A stretch of DNA of 64,000 nucleotides from Streptomyces sp. Je 1-79 (lineage in GTDB: Bacteria; Actinomycetota; Actinomycetes; Streptomycetales; Streptomycetaceae): contig NZ_JAMGSL010000005.1 in the NCBI RefSeq assembly GCF_025195125.1, positions 248,001-312,000 on the forward strand, read 5' to 3'. The notes beneath the pieces were generated by a model. It had not been told where the DNA came from and made no database searches. It was given only the letters and a program-made list of their open reading frames with translations. A program made the position numbers and the translations under genes. Below, piece after piece: positions 17,307-25,816 of the stretch (position 1 is the first letter of the stretch; every line of letters starts with the position of its first letter).

Positions 17307-17340
17307 CGGTGGGGGCGGTCCACGCGGACCGCCCCCACCG
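17307..17340. terminator. Bidirectional terminator hairpin
   Basis: A perfect 15-bp stem, CGGTGGGGGCGGTCC with its complement, closed by the tetraloop ACGC, fills the gap between the convergent ligase and metal-binding-protein genes. Confidence 0.9.
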
Positions 17341-17358
17341 GCATCGGCGACCGGCTGG

Positions 17359-18168
17359 TCAGGAAGCCGTTCCCATGGCCTTCTTCAACTCGTCCGCGGC
17401 CGCGCGGTAGACGCCCAGCAGGTCGAGGTCGTCCGCCGGATAGTTGACGATCTTCACCTGGGTGGCGCCGGAGTCGGGCAGCACGGTGCCGGTCGACATG
17501 TGCGCGTTGTCGAGGACCAGGGCGGGCTTCTTCTTCGAGAGGTCCGCGAGCTGGGCGGGCGTGACGGCCTCGGGCCCGTACGTACCGACCGTGGTGGCGC
17601 CCGCCAGCTTCGCCGCCCAGCCGGTGAACGCCTGCGAGACGACGTTCGGGCTCTTCCCGTCCGGCCAGGCGCCCTTCAGCTCCTGGGACAGCTTCGTGTA
17701 CTCCGTGTCGAAGCCGGACTTCCACGTCGTCGCCGCGTCCTCCGTGCCGAACAGCTTGCCGAGCCGGGCGACTTCGGCGCGGACCTTGTCGGCGTCGTTG
17801 TCGAGGCTCACCTCGACCAGCTCGGCCTCGGAGCCCGCGGCCTCCTTGATCTTCGCGGCGTACGGCTCGAAGGGCGCGTACAGCACGAAGTCGGCCTTCG
17901 CGACGGCGGCGAGGTCGGAGGGCTTGGGATCGTAGTCGGGCGCGTGGTGCGTGGAGGAGGGCACGATGACCGTGACGTCCTCGGCGCCCGCCGCCTTGGC
18001 GAAGGCCCCCTCCCAGGTGGTGGTGACGACCACGACCGGCTTCCCGTCGTCCGGGCGCGCGCCGTCGTCGGAGGAGCCCGTGTCGCCGCCGCAGCCGGTC
18101 GCCAGGATCAGGGGAAGGGCCGCGCTCAGTGCGAGGAGGGAAGGGATGCGGACGCGGGTGCGCGCCAT
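17359..18168 (-). CDS. Metal (Zn/Mn-type) ABC transporter substrate-binding lipoprotein
   Basis: Cluster A-I metal-binding protein (ZnuA/AztC type), 269 residues. The signal peptide LLALSAALPLILATGC ends in a lipobox Cys. Metal-ligand segments include STHHAPDYDPKPSD, where ZnuA proteins have their first His ligand, and VLDNAHMSTG, with another candidate His late in the sequence; there is no long His-rich loop. Last gene of the three-gene uptake operon, and its first 43 bases lie inside the end of the permease gene. Delivers a divalent cation, most likely zinc, to the permease. Confidence 0.85.
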   Translation of the reverse strand: MARTRVRIPSLLALSAALPLILATGCGGDTGSSDDGARPDDGKPVVVVTTTWEGAFAKAAGAEDVTVIVPSSTHHAPDYDPKPSDLAAVAKADFVLYAPFEPYAAKIKEAAGSEAELVEVSLDNDADKVRAEVARLGKLFGTEDAATTWKSGFDTEYTKLSQELKGAWPDGKSPNVVSQAFTGWAAKLAGATTVGTYGPEAVTPAQLADLSKKKPALVLDNAHMSTGTVLPDSGATQVKIVNYPADDLDLLGVYRAAADELKKAMGTAS

Positions 18169-18989
18169 GAGCTGATTCTCCGTTCGGGGACGAGATGGAC
18201 GGCGAGGACGACCGCCCCCGCCGTCAGGACGAGGACGGGCCCGGGAGGCCAGTCCAGCTGGAGGGCGATGAGGAATCCGGTCAGGTTGACGGCGACGCCG
18301 AGCGCGATCGCCCAGAGGGTGATGGACTTCAGGGAGGTGCCGAGCCGGCGGGCGGCCAGCGCGGGCAGCAGGGTGAGGGCGTCGACGAGCAGCGCGCCGG
18401 TCAGCTTGATCGCCCCGGCGACCGCCACCGCGACCAGGACCAGCAGGACGAGGGTCAGCGCGCGCACCGGCACACCGGAGCACTGGGCCAGCTCGCGGTC
18501 GTACAGGAGCAGGGCCACGTCGCGCCGCTTCCACCAGAACAGGCCCGGTACGAGAACGGCGAGCAGCCCGAGGACGACGAGATCGGCGGTCCCGACGGAG
18601 AGGATCGAGCCCCACAGCAGGGCGAACGCCCCCGAGGCGTTGACGCCCGACACGGCCAGCACCAGCAGCGCGGCGGCGATGGCGAGACTCATCAGGAGCC
18701 CCATCGCCCCGGACAGACCGTCGGGGGTACGGGCCAGCGGAGCGACCCCCGCGCCCGCGAGGGCGCAGGCGACCAGCGCGCACACCATCGGGTCCAGGCC
18801 GGTCAGGAGGCCGACGGCGATGCCGAGCAGCGCCACGTGCATCATCGCGAAACGCACCGGCATGATGTCGAGGCCGACGATCACCACACCGACCACCGGC
18901 AGTCCGACCGCCGCGAGCAGCAGCGCGAACCCGGCACGCTGCACCGGTACCAGCTGGAGCAGCTCCCCCATGTCGGCGGCGAGATTCAC
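18126..18989 (-). CDS. Metal ABC transporter permease (ZnuB/AztB-like)
   Basis: Membrane subunit of 287 residues with about eight hydrophobic helices. Conserved ABC-3 segments are seen: MPVRFAMMHVALLGIAVGLL, GSILSVGTADL, and IKLTGALLVDALTLLPALAAR, which carries the family GxLLVxALLxLPAxxA motif. The GTG at 18989 overlaps the ATPase stop (GTGA) and has GGGAGG just upstream; an ATG at 18971 is an alternative. Confidence 0.88.
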   Translation of the reverse strand: MNLAADMGELLQLVPVQRAGFALLLAAVGLPVVGVVIVGLDIMPVRFAMMHVALLGIAVGLLTGLDPMVCALVACALAGAGVAPLARTPDGLSGAMGLLMSLAIAAALLVLAVSGVNASGAFALLWGSILSVGTADLVVLGLLAVLVPGLFWWKRRDVALLLYDRELAQCSGVPVRALTLVLLVLVAVAVAGAIKLTGALLVDALTLLPALAARRLGTSLKSITLWAIALGVAVNLTGFLIALQLDWPPGPVLVLTAGAVVLAVHLVPERRISSWRAPASASLPSSH

Positions 18990-19621
18990 CGGACCTCCCG
19001 CAACCGTCCGGCGGCCATCTCCAGGACCCGGTCGCACCGTTCGGCGAGGGCCCGGTCGTGCGTGACGACGATCAGCGTGACCGGCAGCGACGTGAGGGTG
19101 TCCGCGGCCTCGTCCTGCCCCGCGAAGTCGAGGGCGGCGGTGGGCTCGTCCGCGAGCAGCACCTGCGCCCCGGCGGCCACACAGCCCATCGCCCGCGCGA
19201 GGTACATGCGTTGCAGCTGGCCTCCGGAGAGCGTGTGCAGCGGCCGCTTCCTCAGCTCCGCCACCCCGAGCCGTCCGGCCGCCTCGACGGCCTCCGCCCC
19301 CGCGCCCCCGCTGGCCAGCAACTCGTCGGCGAGCAACGGGAATCGGCCGGCGGCCGGCTTCTGCGGGATCCAGGCGCACGCCCGGCGCCGCCAGGCCCAC
19401 TCCGCGGGAGACGCGGTGCCGCGCCCGCCCACCCGGATCGAGCCGCTCACCTGCCGGTGCAGACCCAGGACGGCCCGCAGCAGGGTGGTCTTCCCCGACC
19501 CGTTGGTCCCGGTCAGCGCCACACGCTCACCCGCCGCGATCTCCAGGTCCACCCCCGTCACGGCCTCGACCCGGCCATGACGGCAGGCGACCCTCCGCAT
19601 GTGTACGTCAAGCCCGCCCAT
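18986..19621 (-). CDS. Metal ABC transporter ATP-binding protein (ZnuC/AztA-like)
   Basis: ATPase of 211 residues. Walker A TGTNGSGKTT, signature LSGGQLQR, Walker B VLLADEPTAALD and switch THDRAL are all present. First gene of the operon (ATPase, permease, binding protein), the reverse of many zinc operons where the binding protein leads. The upstream 176 bases contain no AT-rich Zur-type palindrome that I can see. Confidence 0.92.
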   Translation of the reverse strand: MGGLDVHMRRVACRHGRVEAVTGVDLEIAAGERVALTGTNGSGKTTLLRAVLGLHRQVSGSIRVGGRGTASPAEWAWRRRACAWIPQKPAAGRFPLLADELLASGGAGAEAVEAAGRLGVAELRKRPLHTLSGGQLQRMYLARAMGCVAAGAQVLLADEPTAALDFAGQDEAADTLTSLPVTLIVVTHDRALAERCDRVLEMAAGRLREVR

Positions 19622-19728
19622 CCCCTGCCTTCCCGCCGACCTCGTGGAGTCCGCCCGGGTAGTCGGACGGCACGCCCGCCTGGTTCCCGGGGAATTCGCG
19701 CCGGGCCTAGGGAGGCCGGTACCGCGTG

Positions 19729-19756
19729 GTGAACTCCCTTCACGTTGGGCTACGTT
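19729..19756 (+). promoter_or_regulatory. Inverted repeat and putative promoter of the CHAT gene
   Basis: GTGAA-CTCCC-TTCAC (19729-19743) is a perfect 5-5-5 inverted repeat. It is followed by two ACGTTG direct repeats about ten bases apart, the second giving a possible -10 hexamer TACGTT (19751-19756), some 40 bases before the CHAT start codon. A canonical -35 is not evident. Confidence 0.4.
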
Positions 19757-19797
19757 GACCGAGCGGGAGAGAACGCCGACGGGGGAGTGGCGGGGGC

Positions 19798-22700
19798 ATG
19801 GACGCCGAGAAGAGCGCGCAGCGGATCCTGGACCGCGTGCAGCGCGTGGACGCCGATCCCGGCGCGCTGCGCTGGTTCCTGACCGAGGAGGCCGCCGAGG
19901 CCGCCGACGCCGTGCGCCGCGCCGGAACGCTGCCGGACGGGAACGTCCTGCTCACCACCGTCCACGCGATCGCCTACTACGACTGGTGCCGCCACCTCGC
20001 CGGCGAGGAGACGGACATGGCGGCCCTCGGCTCCGCGGTCATCGGCTTCCTCGACGTCCACCGCGCCTCGCCCGCCCACGTACCGCCCCTCCTCGCCCCG
20101 GTCCTCGCCCTCCTCGCCGGCGAGCCCGCCGGGGCGGACGCCGACCCCGGCGACGCCTACCGGGCGGGTGCCGGAGTCCTCGCCCTGTACACCCGGCACC
20201 GCCATCCCGCCCTGCTGCCCGCCGCCGCCCTCCTGCTGCGCCACGCCGTCGCGGGATTCCCCGCCGGCAGCGCGGAACAGGGCACCTGCCTGTCCGACCT
20301 CGGCCTGACGATGCTGTACGGATCCCGGGACGGCGGCGGCCCCGGCCTCCTCGCCGAAGCCGTCCATCACAGCCGCGCCTCCGTGGCCGCCGCACCCGGG
20401 GAACGGGCCGAACAGGCCCGTCGGCAGGGCAATCTGGGGCTCGTCCTCAAGCACGCGGCGGAGGCCACGGAGGACCCGGCGACCGCGCGCGAGAGCGTCG
20501 ACGTGCTGCGCGGGACGCTGCGGGTGAGCCTGCCGGGCGATCCGTACCACGCGCTGCACCTCGCCCTGCTCGGCTCGGCGCTCCTCACCGCGGCGGTGGG
20601 GCTCCACGATCCCGCGCTCCTTCCCGAGGCCGTCGAGGTCCTCCGCCGTTCCGCCGCCGCGAGCCCGGAGCAGCCGCCGCCCGCCGCGCACCTGAACGAC
20701 CTGGGGACGGCGCTGGTCACCCTCTCGCTGGCACCGGTGGACAGCCCCCACGGGCAGGACCGCACCGCGCTCCACGACGAGGGCGTCGACACCTGCCGTC
20801 GCGCCGCGGCGATCGCGGGCAACCCCGTCGAGGGATCCCTCTACCTCGCCAACCTCGCCCACGTCCTCAACGGACGTACGGTGAAGACCAGGAGCCCGGT
20901 CGCCCTCGAAGACGCGCACAGCGCCGCTCGTGACGCCCTGACGGCGGCCCCGTCCGGTCACCCGGCCCACACCCACGCCCAGCACATCCTCTCCGAGGTC
21001 CTGCGCACCCGGTACGTCGAGACGGGCGTCCTCGCCGACCTGGAAGCCGCGATCGGGTACGCCCGGAGCGCGCTGGACGCCACCGCGGCCGAGGACCCGC
21101 GCCACGGGGAGCGGGCGTTGGACCTCGCCGCCCTGCTCCGTGTGTACGCGGGCGCCGTCGGCGGCGCGTCCGAGGCGCTCGCCGAACCGCTCGCCCTGCT
21201 GCGCGGCCTCGCCGCCGACACCCCACCGCACTCGCGCCGCCGGGCGCGCGTCCTGCTCGAACTGGCCAGGACGCTGGAGGCGACGGGCGACGGCGCGGGA
21301 GAGACCGCCGAGACGGCCGCGGCGGAGGCGGAGCGGACGTTCAGGGAGTGCCTCGCCCTCACGGACGCCGTGGGCGACGACACCACAGCGGTGACGTACG
21401 CCCTCGGGCACGCGCTCGCCTGGCGCGCCGCCGCACACGGCGACAGCCCCCGCCCCGGCGCCGAGGAGCGGCGGCGCGAGGGCATCACCCTGATCCACCG
21501 GGCCCTCGGCTCGCTGGACCAGGACGATCCGCGGCGCTCGGAGTACCTGTCCTCCCTGGGCTGCGTGCACCTGGAGCACGCCACCGCGACGCGGGACCGG
21601 GACGAGTACGGCGAGGCCGTGCGCCTCCTGCGCCTCGCCGTCGCGGCCGCGCCACCGACCGGCGGACACGACAGGGCGGTGGCCTGCTCGAACCTCGGCG
21701 CCGCCCTGATGGGGCTCGGCGGCCTCACCGCCGACGAGGCGCTGCTGGCCGAGGGCGTCCGCGCACACCGCGACGCCGTCGCCGCGACCGCGCCGGGCGA
21801 CCACTACGGCGCGCACCGCCTCGGCAACCTGGGCGACGCGCTCGACGACCTCGCCCAGTTCCGCTCGGACGTCGGTCTCGCCAGGGAGGCCGTCGAGGTG
21901 CTGCGCGAGGCGGTACGGGCCTCCAGCCCCACGGCGCCGGGCAGAGGCGAGAACCTCTCCCGCCTGGGCACCGCGCTGCGCTCCCTGTCCCGTTTCACCG
22001 GCGACGACGCCCCGCTCGAAGAGGCGGTCCACTGGCACCGGCAGGCCGTCGCCGTGGCGGAGGACCCGGGCTCCCACCGTACGGACGCCTACGGGGCCGG
22101 AACACGGCACACCGCCACGGCGCGCGCCCGGGCGGGCCTCGCCAACGTCCTCGCCGAACTCCACCTCCGCACCTACGACGAGGCGCTGCGCGAAGAGGCC
22201 CTGGCCCACTACCGCGCGGCCCTCGCGAGCCCCCATGACCCCGGATCGCGCCACGCCCTCCTCACCAGCTACGGCACCGCGCTCTGCGACCGGGCGGCCG
22301 ACACCGCCGACGACACGCTCATGGGCACCGCCATCGGCGTCCTGCGCGAGGCGACCGCCGTCGTCCCGGCCGACCACACGGGACGCGCGGGCGTCCTGTC
22401 GAACCTGGGGCTCGCGCTGATGCGACGCTCGCGCATGACCGGTGACCGCAGGTGGCTCGACGAGGGCGTGGACGTCCTGCGCCGCGCCGTCCGGCAGTCC
22501 CCGCCGACCTCCTTCGAGCGTGCCGCCCAGCTCTCCAACCTCGCCGAGGCGCTGCGGGTCCGGTACGAGGCCACGCACGACCGGACCGCGGCCGACGAGG
22601 CGGCGGGGCTGCTGCGCGAGGCGATCTCCCTCGACCACGGCGAGCGGCACGGCAGGGACATCGCCCGGGTCAGCCTCGGCGTCCTGCTGCACCGCACCGC

Positions 22701-24735
22701 GCTCGGCGCCCCGGACGAGGACACGGACACGGAGCTGCTCGCGGAGGCGAGGCGCGTCCTGGAGGAGGCCGTCGCGGGCCTCGACGACCGCCACCCCCGG
22801 CGAACCGTCGCCCTGATCAACCTGGCCGGCGCCTGCATGATCACCGCGGAGCTGGCCGAGGACACCGCCGATCCGGCACTCGAACCGCTGCTCGCCCGCG
22901 GGGTCGGCGCCGCCCGGGAAGCGCTCGGCCGGCTCCCCGAGGGCCACCCCCACGAGTCCCACGCGCAATGGGTCCTCGCCCGGGCCCAGTTGGCCCGCGC
23001 CCGCCTCGGCGACGGGGCCGTCGACCGTCCCGTCAGGTCCGAGGGCGTCGGGCGGCCGGACCTCGCAGAGGCGGTGCGGCTCGCCCGGCAGGCCGCCCAC
23101 AGCCCGGTCGCCTCCGTGTCCAAGCGCCTGCTCGCCGCCCGTACCTGGGGAGAGGCGGCTGCCGCCGCCGGCCAGGACGCCGAGGCGCTCACCGGCCACA
23201 CGTACGCCGTCGGCCTGCTGCCCCGCCTCGCCCCGCGCGGTCTCGGCCGCGCCGACCAGGAGGACCGGCTCGTCGCCGGCACGGGCCTCGCCTCCGACGC
23301 CGCCGCGCTCGCGCTGCGGCAGGGCGACCCGGAGGCGGCCCTCACGCTCCTCGAACAGGGGCGTGGAGTCCTGCTCGCCCAGGGCCTGGAGTCGCGCGGC
23401 GACCTCTCCCGGCTGCGTACGGCGGACCCGGAACTCGCCGCCGAGTTCGAACGGGTCCGGGACGCCCTGGGCACCGGGCCGTCAGGTCCCGACACGATCC
23501 CCACCGATCTCGAACCGGCCGACCCCACGTACTCCGGCCACCGGGCCGGTCTGCTCGCCGAGTCACGGCACGCCCTGGCCCGGACCTGGGACGAACTCCT
23601 CGACCGGATCCGCCGGCTCCCCGGCCTCGAAGGCTTCCTCACACCGCCGTCCGTCGCCGAGCTGCTCGGGGCCGCCTCCGGCGGACCGGTCGTCGTGGTC
23701 AACGTCAGCCGGTACCGCTCCGACGCGCTCCTGGTCACCGCCCGCGACGGCATCCAGGTCGTCCCGCTGCCCGCCCTCACCCCGCTCGAAGTCCTCGACC
23801 GGGCGACGGAGTTCGTCTCGGCGATCGACGACGCCTACGGGGACCGCGGGGCGCGGGAGGCCGTCGCCGCGATGGGAACGCTGTCCGGGACCCTGGAGTG
23901 GCTGTGGACCGCCGTCGCGGCGCCGGTCCTCGACCGCTTGGGACTGCGGACCACCCCGCGCGACGGCGCGCCCTGGCCCCGGCTGTGGTGGTGCCCCACC
24001 GGCTGGCTGGCACTGCTGCCGCTGCACGCCGCCGGCCGCGCGGGCTCCGAGAGCGTCATGGAGCGGGTCGTCTCCTCGTACACCCCGACGCTGCGCGCCC
24101 TGGACCGCGCACGGAACGCGCCCTCACTCGCCGCCACGGCCCTTCCCAGCCCGCTGATCGTGACCCTCGCCGAGACCCCCGGCGCCCCGTCCCTGCCCGG
24201 GGCCTCGCAGGAGGCCGAGCTGCTGCGCAAGCTGTTCCCGTCACACGTCGAACTCGCGGGACCCGCCGCCACCGTCGACGCGGTCCGCCGTGCCCTGCCC
24301 GCCCACCCGTGGGTCCACTTCAGCTGTCACGGCGTCAGCGAGCCGCACCAGCCCTCCCGGAGCGGGCTGATCCTCCACGACGGACGGCTCACCGCCCACG
24401 CCGCCGCCGAGCAGCGCCCCGGCGAGGCGGTCCTCGCCGTCCTGTCGGCCTGCTCCACCTCGCAGGGCGGATTCACGCTCCCCGACGAGTCGGTGCAGCT
24501 GGCCGCCTCGTTCCAACTCGCCGGATACCCGCATGTGATCGGCACCCTGTGGCCCGTCGCGGACAAGGTGGCGACCCGCCTGACGGAGAAGCTGTACGGG
24601 GCCCTCACGGACGACCTCGCACGGGGCCGCCCGGTCGATCCGGCGACGGCCCTGCACCGCCCGGTCCGCGAGCTGCGCCGGCGCCTCGCCCGCGCCCCGC
24701 ACCTGTGGGCCGCGCACATCCACACCGGCCCGTGA
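19798..24735 (+). CDS. Giant TPR-CHAT protein (caspase-like peptidase)
   Basis: A 1645-residue cytoplasmic protein. Residues about 100-1250 are made of helical TPR-like units with recurring LxNLGxAL, LLxEAVExLRRAV and DLAxALRxxY patterns. Residues about 1330-1640 form a CHAT domain (caspase HetF-associated with TPRs). The expected dyad is intact: His1511 in WVHFSCHG and Cys1552 in AVLSACSTSQGG. The SYTPTLRALDRAR and ASFQLAGYPHVIGTLWPVAD segments are also typical of CHAT. No signal peptide or membrane helix. GGAG lies about ten bases before the ATG. CHAT proteases act in bacterial defence and programmed death, activated through their repeat arms; the target here is unknown. Its last seven residues (AHIHTGP) are repeated in the DNA downstream. 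Confidence 0.9.
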   Translation: MDAEKSAQRILDRVQRVDADPGALRWFLTEEAAEAADAVRRAGTLPDGNVLLTTVHAIAYYDWCRHLAGEETDMAALGSAVIGFLDVHRASPAHVPPLLAPVLALLAGEPAGADADPGDAYRAGAGVLALYTRHRHPALLPAAALLLRHAVAGFPAGSAEQGTCLSDLGLTMLYGSRDGGGPGLLAEAVHHSRASVAAAPGERAEQARRQGNLGLVLKHAAEATEDPATARESVDVLRGTLRVSLPGDPYHALHLALLGSALLTAAVGLHDPALLPEAVEVLRRSAAASPEQPPPAAHLNDLGTALVTLSLAPVDSPHGQDRTALHDEGVDTCRRAAAIAGNPVEGSLYLANLAHVLNGRTVKTRSPVALEDAHSAARDALTAAPSGHPAHTHAQHILSEVLRTRYVETGVLADLEAAIGYARSALDATAAEDPRHGERALDLAALLRVYAGAVGGASEALAEPLALLRGLAADTPPHSRRRARVLLELARTLEATGDGAGETAETAAAEAERTFRECLALTDAVGDDTTAVTYALGHALAWRAAAHGDSPRPGAEERRREGITLIHRALGSLDQDDPRRSEYLSSLGCVHLEHATATRDRDEYGEAVRLLRLAVAAAPPTGGHDRAVACSNLGAALMGLGGLTADEALLAEGVRAHRDAVAATAPGDHYGAHRLGNLGDALDDLAQFRSDVGLAREAVEVLREAVRASSPTAPGRGENLSRLGTALRSLSRFTGDDAPLEEAVHWHRQAVAVAEDPGSHRTDAYGAGTRHTATARARAGLANVLAELHLRTYDEALREEALAHYRAALASPHDPGSRHALLTSYGTALCDRAADTADDTLMGTAIGVLREATAVVPADHTGRAGVLSNLGLALMRRSRMTGDRRWLDEGVDVLRRAVRQSPPTSFERAAQLSNLAEALRVRYEATHDRTAADEAAGLLREAISLDHGERHGRDIARVSLGVLLHRTALGAPDEDTDTELLAEARRVLEEAVAGLDDRHPRRTVALINLAGACMITAELAEDTADPALEPLLARGVGAAREALGRLPEGHPHESHAQWVLARAQLARARLGDGAVDRPVRSEGVGRPDLAEAVRLARQAAHSPVASVSKRLLAARTWGEAAAAAGQDAEALTGHTYAVGLLPRLAPRGLGRADQEDRLVAGTGLASDAAALALRQGDPEAALTLLEQGRGVLLAQGLESRGDLSRLRTADPELAAEFERVRDALGTGPSGPDTIPTDLEPADPTYSGHRAGLLAESRHALARTWDELLDRIRRLPGLEGFLTPPSVAELLGAASGGPVVVVNVSRYRSDALLVTARDGIQVVPLPALTPLEVLDRATEFVSAIDDAYGDRGAREAVAAMGTLSGTLEWLWTAVAAPVLDRLGLRTTPRDGAPWPRLWWCPTGWLALLPLHAAGRAGSESVMERVVSSYTPTLRALDRARNAPSLAATALPSPLIVTLAETPGAPSLPGASQEAELLRKLFPSHVELAGPAATVDAVRRALPAHPWVHFSCHGVSEPHQPSRSGLILHDGRLTAHAAAEQRPGEAVLAVLSACSTSQGGFTLPDESVQLAASFQLAGYPHVIGTLWPVADKVATRLTEKLYGALTDDLARGRPVDPATALHRPVRELRRRLARAPHLWAAHIHTGP

Positions 24736-24839
24736 CGGCGGGGGGAGGCTCCCCGCGCACATCCACACCGGCCCGTGACGGCGGGGGGAGGCCCCCCGCG
24801 CACATCCACACCGGCCCGTGACGGCACGGGGAGCGCTCC
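24711..24839. repeat. 43-bp tandem repeat, three copies, with terminator hairpins
   Basis: Copies begin at 24711, 24754 and 24797. The first includes the end of the CHAT gene (AHIHTGP and stop); the other two repeat that coding end out of context. Each copy ends in a G-rich/C-rich hairpin: GCGGGG/CCCCGC in copy one, a seven-base GCGGGGG stem in copy two, and a perfect 16-bp palindrome CGGGGAGCGCTCCCCG (24827-24842) spanning the end of copy three. Together they form a triple terminator between convergent genes. Confidence 0.9.
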
Positions 24840-24856
24840 CCGCCGACCCTCGGCAC

Positions 24857-25021
24857 TCAGTCCGACGTGGCCCCGTCGCCCATCGCCGTCCCCGACGGTG
24901 CCTGCGGCACGTCGTCCGGCTCCTCCAGGTCGTCGGACGGCCGGTAGGTCCGGCGCTCCGAGAACTCGGCGACCAGGTCGTCCAGCTCGCCCTCGTCAGA
25001 CGCGTGGTGATGCTGTGTCAT
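24857..25021 (-). CDS. Small acidic protein downstream of DUF6338 gene
   Basis: A 54-residue protein beginning MTQHHHASDEGELDDLV and rich in Asp and Glu, with no membrane segment or Cys. A strong ribosome site (AGGAGGAGGG) lies about seven bases upstream, and the first 26 bases overlap the end of the DUF6338 gene, so the two are translationally coupled. Not recognised as a family. Its size, charge and coupling would suit a partner or regulator of the membrane protein. Confidence 0.65.
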   Translation of the reverse strand: MTQHHHASDEGELDDLVAEFSERRTYRPSDDLEEPDDVPQAPSGTAMGDGATSD

Positions 25022-25685
25022 GTTCCGCTCCCTCCTCCTGCGGCCGTGCGGGGACGGGCGGAGCCGACGGCCGCAGCAGCACTTCCAGTACGTCGATGTC
25101 GGCGGCCCGCAGGTAGACCCCGCCGGTGTCGGGGACCCTGCCGAGGAACCTGCCGTCGGGCGCCATCCGGTACTGGGACTCCAGATAGACGTCACCCGGC
25201 TGCGGATAGGCCGACACCGCCGACCTCGACCCCAGCCAACCACCCACCCACAGACCGTTCTTGAGCCGCGCCCGGACGAAACACGACCCACGGTCGCGGA
25301 ACAGCGCGTCCCAGGCCGTGGGCGTCGGCTCGTACCGCGCCCGTCGGCGCCGCCGGTCGCGGGCGGCCTCCGCCCACGCGACCCCCGAGGGCACCACGAC
25401 CACCAGGAGCAGCGCCGTGAGCCCCGCCTCCCGGGGATGCGCGAGCACCCCCGCGACCGGCCCCTTCCCCTGCCCCGCGAGCAGCCGGACCAGCCAGGGC
25501 CCCGCGGCCACCGCGTACACGGCGTCGAGCAGTGCCCCCGCCGCGACGGCCCGCACGATCCGGTTCTGCGGCTCCTGCTCCGCCGCGACGGCACCGCGCA
25601 GATGCTCCCGCGCCGCCTGGTAGAAGACGCCCGGCAGCACCAGCACCAGCAGAATGGTCAGCTGCTGCACCGTCCCCGGAACCAT
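24996..25685 (-). CDS. DUF6338-like membrane protein
   Basis: 229 residues. The N-terminus MVPGTVQQLTILLVLVLPGV starts with a membrane helix; further helices lie near residues 45-70 and 85-105. The cytoplasmic part contains the basic stretch RDRRRRRARYEPTPTAWDALF, then a beta-rich region with NGLWVGGWLGSRSAVSAYPQ and a C-terminal segment (YLRAADIDVLEVLLRP). This layout matches what I know as DUF6338, of unknown function. GGGAGAGGG precedes the ATG. It converges on the CHAT gene and is divergent from the SARP-type regulator. Confidence 0.7.
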   Translation of the reverse strand: MVPGTVQQLTILLVLVLPGVFYQAAREHLRGAVAAEQEPQNRIVRAVAAGALLDAVYAVAAGPWLVRLLAGQGKGPVAGVLAHPREAGLTALLLVVVVPSGVAWAEAARDRRRRRARYEPTPTAWDALFRDRGSCFVRARLKNGLWVGGWLGSRSAVSAYPQPGDVYLESQYRMAPDGRFLGRVPDTGGVYLRAADIDVLEVLLRPSAPPVPARPQEEGAEHDTASPRV

Positions 25686-25776
25686 CGTTCCCTCTCCCGT
25701 CCCCCACGTCACGACCGCCGGATCACACCGTACGTCCCGAGGAGCCCGACAGGGCGCGCGGGAACGCATGATCGAT

Positions 25777-25782
25777 AGGATG
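25777..25782 (+). promoter_or_regulatory. -10 box of the SARP-type regulator gene
   Basis: TAGGAT, the common streptomycete vegetative -10 form, lies 34 bases before the GTG start. No recognisable -35 is present at 16-19 bases upstream, so the promoter may need an activator. Confidence 0.45.
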
Positions 25783-25816
25783 GCGCGATCCGCTGCGCCC
25801 GGGGGAGGCTGCCGTC

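Noticed and set aside
19750-23199. 1149-codon minus-strand frame opposite the CHAT gene
   Set aside because: Low-complexity Gly/Arg/Val product without any domain; antisense shadow of the TPR-CHAT gene.
24711-24839. Possible CRISPR or attachment site in the 43-bp tandem repeat
   Set aside because: Copies are contiguous without spacers and no integrase or tRNA gene lies nearby; a terminator/slippage repeat explains it.
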